64,000 nt of DNA from Fragum whitleyi (lineage: Eukaryota > Mollusca > Bivalvia > Cardiida > Cardiidae), in NCBI GenBank assembly GCA_948146395.1, contig OX411559.1, positions 24,940,010 to 25,004,009 of the forward strand. Direction: 5' to 3'. Each line of letters starts with the position of its first letter. The stretch's first letter is position 1. The notes below the pieces were generated by a model. That model saw nothing but the letters and a program-made list of their open reading frames with translations. It ran no database searches and was not told the origin of the DNA. Below are positions 12,474 to 23,274 of this stretch, one piece after another. Made by a program: the position numbers and the translations under genes.

Positions 12474-12773
12474 TATGCCCCCGTATCGAGAGATCGGGAA
12501 CATATTATTTTACTCATGTCTGACTGTCTGTCTGTCCGTCCGTCAGTCTGTCCGTCTGTCTGTCCGAAAACTTAACCAAACTTAACCTTTGCCTCTTCTC
12601 CAAAAGTATTTGACATACAAAACTGTACACCAATGTCAAGGTCATGTGTCAAGGTCAAGGTCATCTATCAAGGTCATCAAGGTCATGTGACAAGGTCAAG
12701 GTCATCCGTCAAGGTCAAACTTAAAAAAATAATGCTGTTACCGGGGCATTCGTGTTTCACAAACACATCTTGT
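12474..12773 (+). mobile_element. Helentron-like element, family B copy 1
   Basis: TATGCCCCCGTATCGAGAGATC head, (GTCTGTCC)n at 12520-12565, AAGGTCATGTGACAAGGTC blocks, and a 3' hairpin GTGTTTCACAAACAC followed by ATCTTGT. The second copy at 22010-22273 shows the exact borders against an empty site. Confidence 0.7.
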
Positions 12774-15122
12774 TTCTCTAGAGATTTTTTCACTTGTCTA
12801 CAGACAACCTAGCCATGAAAATCTGCTTGTCTGTGCACCTTTATGGACAAGTCAGACAACTCAGCCTGCTTATTTCAGAATCACTGTTATTGAGACTATA
12901 AAGACGAAACATTTTCCAAATTTGATATTTTTAAGACGTTACATAAGAATTTAAGATATGTAGATGACCTACAAACGGTTTGGCGTAATTGACTTAGACG
13001 AGAGGTTCCCATGATTCCCTGTACTTTTCAAAAGGTCTGTTCATGTACATCCAAGGTTGATCGTTAGATTGTGTGAGTGGTGTCCATAATGGGCAGCCAT
13101 CACTTCTTTGTAAGGTGCGTAACTCTGTCACTTTATTAGTCTGATTGACTTGAAACTTGACATGGATACAGAGTGCAATGCACAAGAACTATAACTGACT
13201 CTAGCCAGTGATTATCCTAATATTTAGTAGGAAAGTCTCACACTTATTGATATTTCCAACTTAGTCTCATAAAATTATAAGAATTATTGGATAACTATGT
13301 CTACTATAAAGAAAGCTGATGCCATACAAGTTTTATGAAATTTAGACTGGACAAACTGAAAAAAAGAGAGCAGGCAAAAATTGAGTTAGATAGTTATTTT
13401 AAAATGTTTGGGTGAAAAATATAGTGGGAAAAAGAAAACTTGCTTGCTCTAAGTATTTTCTTCTTTTGTCGCAATATTTTATTGAGTATAAGATAACAGG
13501 GACATAAAATACAGAAATGGGGTCAAGTCTGAACATTCAAAAAGTAGAAATGTTTGAGGTAAACCTAGAATAGTTATGTTAACTATAAAAGAATGTATCA
13601 AAGACTCAAGATACTTGGACTCTTGATATCAAAGAAAACACATCAACCAAAAAAATGTTCTGATGAAATGGTTTGAACAATATTGTTTAGAAATAGTGTT
13701 TTGATGGTTGTAAAAAGAATTCAATTCCATCAATAATTTTGTTTGCCATGGTAATAAAGGTAGAAAATTTACGAAAATTTAAAAAAAAAATCTAATTGCA
13801 GTAGAAAGAAATTTAAGTCTGTTTCTTTCAAAACCACCCTAAATATACATCAAACAGTCTGTGGTATCTGTGGTATTTATAACATGGATGACAAGTTGAC
13901 TTACTCAGGTGAGCAATATAGGACCATCATGGTCCTCTTGTCTTGCGATTGAAGTCAATCTAAAAGTTTTGAGTTTGTTTTCTGGATGACCAACTTCAAA
14001 TTTACAGTTTAACCCCATGTCATGTTGAACCCTGAATTTTTCCTGCTTTAGTTGGAAGTATGAACAAAGATAAGCCTGCACATAAGTGCAGTCTGATCTT
14101 TGTCCATACCACCTTATTTTCCTTCCTGAAGCAGAAAATGTTTACAATTTATATTTTCAAAATAAATACTCACCAACAATCAGTGCTTTCAGCACTTTGA
14201 GTTGAATAAAATTTGAAAAGAGTTTTAATCTACATGGCAAGAGTGTGGCCATTTTGACATTTTTGTCTACCACTAATGAATTACAGTAGTGGAACTGAAA
14301 TAGTCCCGCAACATTTCAGAACTCATGATATTTCACACTGTAGACTGAGGTTTCCTAATGAAAATCATAAGGAAACCTCGGTTAACACCATTAAAGTTCC
14401 TTACTTCTAAAACGTTGCTGAACTTATGGGTCCACTACCTTAACTATGATATCCATTAGTACATCCATTAAGTTTTGATGGCACAGAATGGAATGTTGGA
14501 TTTATATTTGTTTGTAAGACAACGGGAAGGCATTGAGAGGTGCAGCAGCCACTACTGTCTGTAAAATATCTTTCAGGTTTAATATTCAGGTGATCTGTCA
14601 CCTCTGTCCATGTGTGCTTGTGTGCATTTGTGTGTGTCACATTCTTTTCTTGAACATAACTTATAAATTTATGGAGGAATTTCCAAATTACTTGGCACAG
14701 TTGTGTCTGGATTGGTATGATAAAATGGAAGATTATGCTGTTAGGTTGAAATTTGAAAAATAATATTTCGAAATATGGAGGGGTTTGCACAACTTACTGT
14801 AACAAAGAAAATGACCAACAATTTCAACAGGCCAAGGAAACCAAATTTTAATATCTACATATGGACATTTTCACAAAAAAATCAGGGACCCTGCCCAAAT
14901 TCGTTGGACCATGGGCATGGTCCTTTTATAAGCTGGTCGAAAGACAGGACAAATTATGTGATCACCCCTGGTGTTCAGTGTCAAGGCAGGTGGGCAACAT
15001 CCACTTCTTAGTCCAGGGCAAAACTCAGTCACCTTATGTCTGATTGACTTGAAGCATGGCAGTTAAGTTCCTCTTATGAGTGCACTGCACAAAAAAGGTT
15101 ACTCTATGGTAGACTACATAGC
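12774..15122. other. Intron with decayed repeats
   Basis: No supported gene. At 13985-14110 there is a fragment of MITE family F (CATAAGTGCAGTCTGATC). At 13890-13941 lies the 3' end of a family M element (GACCATCATGGTC hairpin then CTCTTGT). At 14285-14450 there is an inverted repeat around AGGTTTCCTAATG / CATAAGGAAACCTCGGTTAA, recurring near 23060-23220 and 53755-53970. Diverged direct copies of a CTGATTGACTTGAA-containing repeat are at 13020-13170 and 14940-15060. Confidence 0.45.
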
Positions 15123-15347
15123 TTAACCCTTTGTTGTTTAATCCCTGCTTTTTACGTGCCTGTTATTTTATTATTGAGAAAACATTGTGAAAAAAGAAGA
15201 AATTGCTTCTGTTAAGCCATTTGTTCTTTTTCACACTATTTTCTACCCTACAGAATGGTTATTTTTTCAATTAAATCCACTTTAAATTTTCGTCTGCAAA
15301 CCTTTGAATTTGGACACGTCCAAAATTTGTAAAACAGGAAAGTGTTA
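15123..15347 (-). repeat. MITE family E, copy on the minus strand
   Basis: TTAACCCTTTGTTGTTTAAT at the left and AAAACAGGAAAGTGTTAA at the right, with the same hairpin core as the other copies. Confidence 0.7.
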
Positions 15348-15469
15348 ATGTTTGAGTCATTTCCCTTTGTTGGTTATCATACTCAAACATCCAGCAGTGT
15401 AACAGGGATATCTTGGGACCATTTGCCACCTTGTTTCCTGTTGTAAGTGCCTATAGATATATAGGCTAT

Positions 15470-15835
15470 TACAAAAGGGCTTGAGTTAGTGTTTGATATT
15501 GGGGAGACATTGACTCCTCACCTAAGAAATTCTGGGAGTCAAATATGAATCTAAAGGGGTCTAAATGACAGAAAAAGTAAATCATGAGTATTATTTTGCA
15601 TATTTAGGAGTCACTTTAACTGTTTCTTGTAATGATAAGAAACAAGTAATCAATATGTAGAACTTAAGATAGTAATTTGTGAAAGTCTTTGGTAGTTTGA
15701 CCCCATGTTTTGACCCATAGAAATTTCTCTCAAGGGGGGTCAAATGGGAGAAATTTCTGGGGATCAAATAAAGATATTTTCAGATTTTTGGGGTCAAAAC
15801 CCTGGTTTAAGGGTCAAACACAAACCGCATAGTTT
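15470..15835 (+). repeat. Dispersed repeat family R, copy 2
   Basis: GGAGACATTGACTCCTCACC, AAAGGGGTCTAAATGACAG, TCTCAAGGGGGGTCAAATG and GGTTTAAGGGTCAAACAC match the block order at 441-830. It ends about 65 bases before the acceptor of the first zinc-finger exon. Confidence 0.6.
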
Positions 15836-15900
15836 GGTGTCAACCCCTTGATATGGTCTTGATTGGAAGACAGATCTGATGAAATATATTTTTATTTCAG

Positions 15901-17438
15901 ATCAGACTTGCAATCGAGATCAGGATCAGACCTTGCATAATGCCGAACAGAGGTCAAAGGTAGCTATGACTGGAACAAAATCTGGAACAACGGTTAAAAA
16001 ACATGGCTGTAATTTCTGTAGCAAGGTATTTGGAAAGAAGAATGATCAGGGCTTTTTCCAGGTATTTTGGGAAAGGGCCCCTGGCCCCAAATTGGGAAAA
16101 AAATATCGACAAAACCCTTAAATTGGGAAAAAAATAAAACTTGTATAAATTGTAACATTTGCTTTAATAATCAGATTAGCTTATACACATCCCATGACAC
16201 TCAAATCTTTAATCATTACAGTTTCCTTTTTTTGGCTCTGAATTCATCACACAGTCACCCAACTTTGAACTGGGTGGGCCACCAAGATCTATAACAATAA
16301 TCATTAAGTTTTGTATGGTGTTCTTGGTGAGAGAACTTCAAATAGGTGTACATATATTCAAGTGACTGAATCCACAGGTAGCCAACACAGGTGGGGATAG
16401 TGTAATATTACCAAACATTAACCACAAAAAAAACATTATATTAACATTTTTTATCAAAATAATTATATTGACTATATTATATATTTCCATGAAAAGATTT
16501 ACATAATATTTTTTAATGGTTAATTTTAACACCATCCCAACCCGTTTTGGCTACCTGTGACTGAACCCAGATCTCTACTCACATTTGTGTGAGTTTGTTA
16601 ATGCTGAATGGTAGAAAATTCAATGACTTGTTTGTTCACTAGTCACTTGATCAGAAGAACTGGACTTGAAAGAAGTTACGGGGTCATAAATAGGGCATGA
16701 CTTATCGCCATTTACTTTACTGGTCGAAGGTTTTAGGGAATTGTTGTCGCTTATATCAGTTACGGTTGTACAGCGGAATTAATCAACTGTCAAATAAGAT
16801 TTGGAATGGCATTTTCAAAGTCTCTTCACGAAAGATGATTCAACTATTGTTTGAGCCCAACATCGCAAACTTATTTCATATTTCCCCGCTTTTATAATTC
16901 CGCCGTTGTTGACATTGTCGCTTAGACAACGAAACTACGATCTTTCATTTGTTATTAAAAACAGTAAAGCTATACGAAAATATGCGTATTTTCGGGAGAT
17001 TGGGTTCCCGCGATCCGAAGACTTACCGCTATCGTATGTGCGGGAACCATACTATCGATTTATTCGTATTCGACTAGCTTTACAAGAATGGTTATTCGGC
17101 ACTTATACATGTCGTACTTTGAAATTTTTATCGTTTCCAAATAACGTTGAGCGCATTTTTTTACTTTTCTATTCTTCCTTAGAAAAAAGAAAATAAAAAA
17201 TGGAACATAGCTTTGGGAATTTTTTATTCAAATTGGGAAAAAAATGGGGCCGTTTTGGATTGGGAATGGGGCCGAAATTCGGCCCCGCAGGAATAGGCGA
17301 AAAAGCCCTGATGATTTATACAGACATACCATGACACATACTGGTGAAAAACCATACGAATGTGAAATTTGTGGACGGCAGTTCCGTCAAAAACATCACT
17401 GTGTCAGTCATAGGATTATCGTACATCAAATTAATTAG
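15901..17438 (+). pseudogene. Zinc-finger exon 1, interrupted by a transposon
   Basis: Acceptor TTTTATTTCAG ends at 15900 and the exon starts AT-CAG-ACT, phase 1 (Asp-Gln-Thr). After a 36-residue linker comes C-N-F-C-S-K-V-F, then the frame runs at 16047 into a 1264-bp insertion and stops at 16119-16121. The rest of the exon resumes at 17316 with a YRHTMTH helix end, linker HTGEKP and a second finger C-x2[11 protein letters not shown]3-H-x4-H, ending in TAG at 17436-17438. Leaving out the element and one copy of its 5-bp target duplication gives continuous two-finger frame and C-x2-C-x12-H-x3-H spacing, so the insertion is recent in evolutionary terms. As it stands the exon cannot give a normal finger pair unless the element is removed by splicing. 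One donor/acceptor pair inside it (CAG|GTATTT at 16061, GCAG at 17290) would be out of frame. Confidence 0.85.
16047..17310 (+). mobile_element. DNA transposon (non-autonomous) inserted in zinc-finger exon 1
   Basis: Left end CAGGGCTTTTTCCAGG and right end CCTGC..CGAAAAAGCCCTG are inverted (CAGGGCTTTTTC / GAAAAAGCCCTG, 12 bases exact). The direct repeat ATGAT flanks it at 16042-16046 and 17311-17315. Sub-terminal CCCCAAATTGGGAAAAAAA-type sequence is also inverted at the two ends. CAGGG termini recall hAT elements, but those make 8-bp duplications and only 5 bp are seen, so the superfamily is left open. The internal frames at 16697-16897 and 16906-17196 show no transposase motif I can recognise. 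An internal inverted pair CACAGGTAGCCAA / TTGGCTACCTGTG is at about 16372 and 16547. Confidence 0.8.
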
Positions 17439-17444
17439 ATATGT

Positions 17445-18600
17445 GTAATGTCACTGTGTTATCAATAGCATTATTTTTCATCAAGTGAATAAGAAACCAT
17501 AAATCAACATTGAGGACAATGTAAACATTGAAAACATCACTGTTAGTAGCAGAATAATTGATTGTACATCAAGTGAATAAGATACCATATGTGTATTTTG
17601 ACAACAATTATAACATTGAAAACATCACTATTAGTTACAGAATAATTAATTGCACATCAAGTGAATAAGATACCATATATGTATTATGACAACAATTTTA
17701 ACATTGTAAACATCACTGTAAAAAACAGAATAATTCTTTGTTGATAAAGTGAATGGTATACCATATGTGTATTTTGACAACAATTTTAACATTGTAAACA
17801 TCACTGTAAAAAGCAGAATAATTCTTTGTTAATAAAGTGAATGGTATACCATATGTGTATTTTGACAACAATTTGAACATTGTAAACATCACTGTTAGTA
17901 GCAGAATAATTGATTGTACATCAAGTGAATAAGATACCATATGTGTATTTAGACAACAATTATAACATTGAAAACATCACTATCAGTTGCAGAATAATTA
18001 ATTGCACATCAAGTGAATAAGATACCATATATGTATTTTGACAACAATTTTAACATTGTAAACATCACTGTAAAAAACAGAATAATTCTTAGTTAATAAA
18101 ATGAATGGTATACCATATTTGTATTTTGACAACAATTTTAGCATTGTTACCATCACTGTAAAAAGCAGAATAATTCTTTGTTAATAAAGTGAATGGTATA
18201 CCATATGTGTATTTTGACAACAATTTGAACATTGTAAACATCACTGTTAAAAACAGAATAATTCTTTGTACACCAAGTGAATGGTATACCATATGTGTAT
18301 TTTGACAACAATTATAACATTGAAAACATCACTATCAGTTGCAGAATAATTAATTGCACATCAAGTGAATAAGATACCATGTGTGTATTTTGACAACAAT
18401 TATAACATTGAAAACATCACTATCAGTTGCAGAATAATTAATTGCACATCAAGTGAATAAGATACCCTATATGTATTTTGACAACAATTTGAACATTGTG
18501 AACATCACTGTTTTTGACACATTGATTTTATACAAGTGTACTGTAATCACAAGTTCCCATACTATATACAAGATATACATCAAGTGAATAAGATATAGGT
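17445..18600 (+). repeat. 88-bp tandem satellite resembling the end of zinc-finger exon 1
   Basis: The block AACATCAC recurs at 17533, 17621, 17709, 17797, 17885, 17973, 18061, about 18149, 18237, 18325, 18413 and 18501, a constant 88-bp period. Each unit reads roughly AAACATCACTGT, (A/G)CAGAATAATT, GTACATCAAGTGAATAAG, ATACCATATGTGTATTTTGAC. The same order is seen once in the coding exon at 17391-17445 (AAACATCACTGTGTCAGTC, ATTATCGTACATCAAATTAA, ATATGTGTAA), where it encodes the KHH...H end of finger 2 and the stop. A separate, closer copy is at 18890-18945. The array is not coding; the minus-strand frames through it come from its periodicity. Confidence 0.8.
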
Positions 18601-18601
18601 G

Positions 18602-19360
18602 TATTTTCAAAACTGAGCTCTGACGTAGGCGTTGAGTCCATTTGAATAGGTGTATCGGGTAAATTAAAAAAGCATATGATAGGAAGTGAACATGGTCCCC
18701 CTTTTCAACTTTGAAAGTACATGAACGAGTAAACCTTACGATCTTAGACAAGCAATACGTTTCGTTTGAAAGGCAGTTTGTTTCATTTTCAGGTATTGTT
18801 TAAACCTGTTTTATCTATTTTAAAAAAAATAGCACGGGAATTTAACCGTTAAAAGTAGATTTCACAGCTCACAGTGCAAAATATACCTATACCATATGTG
18901 CATTTTGACAACAATAAGAACATCACTGTGTCAGTCATGGAATTTTCATACACCATAATAATAAACAATTTGTATGTTGTTGAAAATGGTTCCGTCTTTA
19001 ACATTATTGAATGAGTCATAGAATTATTGTATATGGAATGAATTTGGTACAAAGTGATTGCTTAGCCCAAAACAGTTGTTATGGCTCTTTGATGGAAAAT
19101 GGTTTTTCATTATTGACAAGCTTTTGTAGGGGGGGGGGGGGGGGGGGGGGTAAACTCTGCTCTGCGACAGTCTAGTTTGAGACAGTCCAGTTTGAGATAA
19201 ATTTCGTCTAAACAAGTATTGAATAGATTATTCATGCCAAATATGAGGGCCAATGGAAGTTTAGAACCAAGATTGAAAGCCCCTCCCAGGAATCTCAGGG
19301 CCTCATGGTCAAGAGGTAGACGCTTTAACTCTCGACCTTGCATTAAAGTAAGATCCAGTT
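18602..19360. other. Spacer with G homopolymer
   Basis: No supported gene. A run of about 21 G lies at 19131-19151 between TGTAG and TAAAC. The block GACAGTCTAGTTTGAGACAGTCCAGTTTGAG at 19166-19200 is a short tandem duplication. A hairpin remnant related to TAACTTCAGCTTG lies further right at about 19680-19725. Confidence 0.4.
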
Positions 19361-19588
19361 TTAACCCTTTCCTGTTTTACAAAATATTGGACCTGTCCAA
19401 ATTCAAAGGTTTTGCAGATGAAAATTCAAAGTGGATTTAATTAGAAAAATAACCATTCAGTAGGGTAGAAAATAGTGTGGAAAAAGAAGAAATTGCTTGT
19501 CAGAAGCAATTTCTTCTTTTTTCACAATGTTTTCTCAATCATAAAATCACAGGCACGTAAAAAGCAGGGATTAAACATCAAAGGGTTA
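19361..19588 (+). repeat. MITE family E, best-preserved copy
   Basis: Ends TTAACCCTTT and AAAGGGTTAA are inverted. The inner palindrome is GAAGAAATTGCTT, GTCAG, AAGCAATTTCTTC. It serves as the empty-site reference for the family B insertion at 22010. Confidence 0.75.
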
Positions 19589-19943
19589 AATATTTTGGGT
19601 TCATTCAAAACTTAGGTGGCAAAAATCGTGAAAGACCTGCAAAGAGATGTGAACGTATTTCATCGTTGGGGTACCAAAGCCTCGTAACTTCAGCTTGTCC
19701 AAGCTGAAGTTACGAGGGTTTGGTAACCAACCTACACTTTACGCTCTCAATTTTTGATTATGTCGACTATCTTTAGAAGTAAATAATAACAAATAAAGGC
19801 TGATTTACCTTAACCTTACTACCTGCTACTTAGGCTCTGCCCTGCTAGGGGAGAAATCGTGGATTATACAGACAGGCATTTTAGTAAATGAAATTCCAGC
19901 AGGCTGTGCAGAAATATTGACCAATTGATCCTTTATCTTTCAG

Positions 19944-20254
19944 ATCAAGGCAATATTCACGGCCCATTTAAAATGCTGGAGGTTGACCAAGTCAAGTCCC
20001 AAAGCAGAAATAATATAAAGATATCTGGACTCAATCAGTGTTCATTTTGTACAAAATCTTTCAACTTTAAGAGAGATTTACGTCGTCACTTAATGACACA
20101 TACCAATTTGAAGCCATATAGATGTAATATTTGTGGCAAATTTTTCAGACGAAAACATCATGTGAGTTATCATATAAACAGTTTACATAAAGCTAATGTG
20201 GATGGCAATTTTACATATCTAGATATTGAAAATAATGACAAAGGTTTTGAATAG
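19944..20254 (+). CDS. Alternative 3' terminal exon 2, two C2H2 zinc fingers
   Basis: The acceptor TTTATCTTTCAG ends at 19943; AT-CAA-GGC follows, phase 1, giving D-Q-G-N. The exon encodes 103 residues: a polar linker (1-32), finger 1 at 33-53 (C-S-F-C, F, L, H-L-M-T-H), linker HTNLKP, finger 2 at 61-82 (C-N-I-C-G-K-F-F-R-R-K-H-H ... H-x4-H) and a 21-residue acidic tail ending in TAG. Helix contact residues (-1, 2, 3, 6) read F,R,D,R in finger 1. There is no reason to use an internal ATG, because the frame is entered by splicing. The upstream stretch ATATTGACCAATTGATCCTTTATCTTTCAG is nearly the same before exon 3, so the two exons are duplicates including their intron end. A possible AATAAA is at 20307. 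Expected role: DNA-binding end of one isoform of a nuclear transcription factor. Confidence 0.9.
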
Positions 20255-20350
20255 ATATCTCAATGTACAGTAAAACTTGTGTTAAGTGACCAGTTATGGG
20301 ACCATTAATAAAAGGTCATTAAATAGAAAGAATCTTTAAAAAAAGCAATA

Positions 20351-21427
20351 ACCATATAGATGTAACATTATTGGTGATTTTTTCAGCTAAAAGCAACAAG
20401 TGTGTTATCACTTAAACAATTTACATATAGCTAGTGTGGATGGCAATTTTTAGCTCCACTGGCTGTAAGCCACTGGGGCTATAGACATGGCGTTGTGTCC
20501 GTTGTGCGTCCGTCCATGCGTCAGTGCGACCGTGAGTCCGGTCATAAACTTTTTCTTTAAAAATCTTCTCCTCAGAAACTACTGGATGAATTTTGACCAA
20601 ACTTCACAGGAATGATCCTTGGGTGACCCTCTTTCAAAGTTGTTCAAGAAATTTTGATCCAATGAAAAACATGGATTTAATGGGCGTGGCTAATTTCCAA
20701 ATAAGGTAAAAAGTGTATTTTCTCAGCTTCTAATTGATGGATGCCGATTGAGTTTTACATGAATGATCCTTTAGTGACCCTTTATCAGTCTACCAAAAAA
20801 TTATTGTGATCGGATGAAAAATATGTGTTTTATAGGCGGAGGTCATTTTTCTATATGTTTTATAGTGGAAACTTTGAAAATCATTTTCTCAGAATCTAAT
20901 TGTTGGATATCAATCAAATTTCACTAGAATGATCCTTTAGTGACCCTTTATCAGTCTACTAAAAATTTTTGTGATTGGATGAAAAATATTTTTTAAATTG
21001 GCGGAGGTCATTTCTCAATATGTTATATATTGGAAACTCTGAAAATCATTTTCTCAGAATATTACTGATGGATATCAATCAAACACTTTTGGTATGATCT
21101 TTGGGTGACCCATTATCATGCAGCCAAAAAATATTTTGATTGGATCAATCAAACACTTTTGGTATGATCTTTGGGTGACCCATTATCATGAAGCCAAAAA
21201 ATATTTTGATTGGATGAAAAATATGTCTTTTATAGGCAGAGGTCAATTCTCTATATGTTATATAGTTGCAACTTTGAAAACCAATTTCAACATCAGTAGA
21301 ACCCAAAATATCTAAAAATCTAGTCAGAACTTTTATTTGCTTTTACAAGAATTTCAAGCCTGTGGAGCGACTCAAGCCATTCATGGCTTTCTAGTTTTAC
21401 AATATCTTAGATATTGAAAATAATGCC
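20351..21427 (+). pseudogene. Decayed duplicate of the 3' half of exon 2, split by a Helentron-like element
   Basis: ACCATATAGATGTAACATTATTGG, TTTTTTCAGC, AACAAGTGTGTTATCA and CTAGTGTGGATGGCAATTTT (to 20450) match the finger-2 part of exon 2. The match resumes at about 21401 with ATCTTAGATATTGAAAATAATG. In the aligned frame the second zinc Cys has become Ile, CGA has become the stop TAA, and both His of the K-H-H motif are Gln. Family A copy 2 sits in the middle. It cannot encode a finger. Confidence 0.75.
20451..21395 (+). mobile_element. Helentron-like element, family A copy 2
   Basis: TAGCTCCACTGGCTGTAAGC head, GTCC/GTCCGTGCGTC stretch at 20498-20545, tandem units with GATCCTT(T/G)(A/G)GTGACCC, and the 3' end AAGCCATTCATGGCTTTCTAGT. 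One unit carries an extra local duplication of TTTGGTATGATCTTTGGGTG at about 21090 and 21151. Confidence 0.7.
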
Positions 21428-21499
21428 ATTTGCATAAAATAAAGTCATACATTAAAAAACTTGTATTAAGGGACCTAAAATAAACAGTGGTTAACCTGT

Positions 21500-21853
21500 A
21501 GCAGGGAGTGTGCTAGTGTTTCAAATTTAAGAGTCACTGACTCTAAAATTATGAAATTCTAAGAGTTAAAACTGGTTTTTAAGGGGTCAAAAACAGAAAA
21601 AGCAAATTGTGAGTAGAATTATGCCGGTTTCAGTGTCAATTAACCTTTTCATGTTAAGATATGAAGTAAGCAATTAATCTGTTCAATTCTAAATCTAGTA
21701 CATGTATAGAATATATACATGTATCATTGAGAATAAGAGTGACAAAACCCTGTTTTGACCCTTAGAAATTTCTCTCAAGGGGGTCCTTTTGACCTCTTTA
21801 GGAGAAATTCTTAGTGTAAAGATAGCATATTTTCAGCTTTTTGAGGAATAAAA
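21500..21853 (+). repeat. Dispersed repeat family R, copy 3
   Basis: TGCTAGTGTTTCAAATTTAAG, AAGGGGTCAAAAACAG, TTCTCTCAAGGGGGTCC and TTTTTGAGGAATAAAACC follow the family R order. Confidence 0.55.
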
Positions 21854-22240
21854 CCTCTTTCCTGATTTTCAAAATTTTAGACCTGTACAAATTCAAAGGT
21901 TTTGCAGACGAAATTTATAGTGGATTTAACTTGAAAAATAACCGTTCAGTAGGGTAGAAAATAGTGTGGAAAAAGAAGAAATTGCTTGTCAGAAGCAATT
22001 TCTTCTTTTTATGCCCCCGTATCAAGAGATCAGGGGCATATTGTTTTACTCATGTCTGTCTATCTGTCTGTCCGTCCGTCCGTCCGTCCGTACGTACGTC
22101 TGTCAGAAAACTTAACCCGACAACTTAACCTTTGCCTTTTCTCCAAAAGTATTTGACATACAAAGCTGTATACCAAAGTCAAGGTCATGTGACAAGGTCA
22201 AGGTCATCTGTCAAGGTCAAACTTTAAAAAAATGCTGTTC

Positions 22241-22275
<35 letters not shown>

Positions 22276-22342
22276 CACAATGTTTTCTCAATCATAAAAT
22301 CACAGGCACGTAAAAAGCAGGGATTAAACAGCAAAGGGTTAA
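21854..22342 (+). repeat. MITE family E, copy split by family B
   Basis: The left part (to 22009) and right part (from 22274) rejoin to the sequence of the intact copy at 19361-19588 with no base gained or lost: six T in a row in the intact copy, four left and two right here. Confidence 0.75.
22010..22273 (+). mobile_element. Helentron-like element, family B copy 2, with empty-site proof
   Basis: Runs from TATGCCCCCGTATC to CACATCTTGT and sits between T and T of family E without a target duplication. (GTCCGTCC)n is at 22065-22095, and AAGGTCAAGGTCATC blocks are inside. Insertion between two T with a short hairpin near the 3' end is the known behaviour of Helentron (Helitron2) elements. Confidence 0.75.
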
Positions 22343-22500
22343 GGGTATGTTGTCTATGAGGAGCCAAGCTTTTGTGAAAATTTGTCCATATATGTAGATA
22401 CAAAATTGACCTATGATCACTCACTAAAACAAGTCATTTAATGTGGAAACTCTAGCTGGCTGTTAAGAAAATATTGACCAACTGATCATTTATCTTTCAG

Positions 22501-22802
22501 ATCAAGGCAATATTTGCAGCCAGATAGAATTGTTGGAGTATAACCAAGCCAGGACGTCAGGCAACAATCACGTTAATTCTCCTGTCATTCATCAGTGTAC
22601 ATTTTGTATAAAAAGTTTTAACAATAAAAATGATTTACGCAGACATACAATGACGCATACTGGCTTGAAACCGTTTAGATGTGATATTTGTGACAAATTG
22701 TTCCGCAGAAAACATCATGTGTTTAACCACATATTCATCATGCATAAAACTTGTGCAGAAGATAATTTTACTTTTTTAAATCAGCACACAGAACAGTTAT
22801 GA
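22501..22802 (+). CDS. Alternative 3' terminal exon 3, two C2H2 zinc fingers
   Basis: The acceptor TTTATCTTTCAG ends at 22500 and AT-CAA-GGC gives D-Q-G-N, as in exon 2. There are 100 residues: linker 1-32, finger 1 at 33-53 (C-T-F-C-I-K-S-F-N-N-K-N-D-L-R-R-H-T-M-T-H), HTGLKP, finger 2 at 61-82 (C-D-I-C-D-K-L-F-R-R-K-H-H, H-x4-H), and a tail with N-F-T-F-L like the N-F-T-Y-L of exons 2 and 4. Finger 1 contacts are N,N,D,R. Finger 2 has Asp in place of the usual Gly after the second Cys. Closest relative is exon 2, with 4 next; the intron side of the acceptor is shared with exon 2. Ends TGA at 22800-22802. Confidence 0.9.
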
Positions 22803-23059
22803 TAAATTTTGACAGATTTTGTTCAAAACTGTAGTAAATATATAAAGGTATATTGTTGATGTATGTGCACTGTGACAAAGACACATGGAACAAATGTACA
22901 GTTATCAACTGTTTAGCTTGCTTAGTAGGACCATTCTGTATTAATTGAATTACATTCAATTATGTATAACATTAAAAAGCAGCATTATAACCCATATAAA
23001 CAAACGAACTAACAAATTTAAAAAAAGGATGATGTTGCTTCTATCTTGAAATTAAATTT

Positions 23060-23220
23060 GAGGTAGTGCACCCATTACAGTTCTACAAACTATTCGGAAA
23101 TAATGAACTTTAACAGTGGTAACCAAGGTTTCCTATTGATCCAATAAGAAACCTTGGTTAAGATTGATAGAACTTGTGTTCTGAAATGTTGCGGAACTGC
23201 TACAGTTCTTCTACCTTAAG
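23060..23220. repeat. Inverted-repeat MITE, family O
   Basis: AACTTTAACAGTGGTAACC, AAGGTTTCCTATTGATCC and AATAAGAAACCTTGGTTAAG form a palindrome. Related copies lie at 14285-14450, 48705-48800 (partial) and 53755-53970. It sits between exons 3 and 4. Confidence 0.55.
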
Positions 23221-23274
23221 ATGAAAATTTTTAATATGGATATAAATACTGATGTCTGATCTTTTATATTTCAG

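Noticed and set aside
16697..17196. Two consecutive frames inside the exon 1 transposon as a possible transposase
   Set aside because: Short, with no recognisable catalytic motif or zinc-binding signature; called non-autonomous instead.
17445..18600. CRISPR-like array
   Set aside because: Units are continuous 88-bp tandem copies without unique spacers, in a eukaryotic intron.
17713..18751. Several minus-strand open frames with repeated peptides in the 88-bp array
   Set aside because: They repeat with the satellite period and have no coding features; the array is non-coding.
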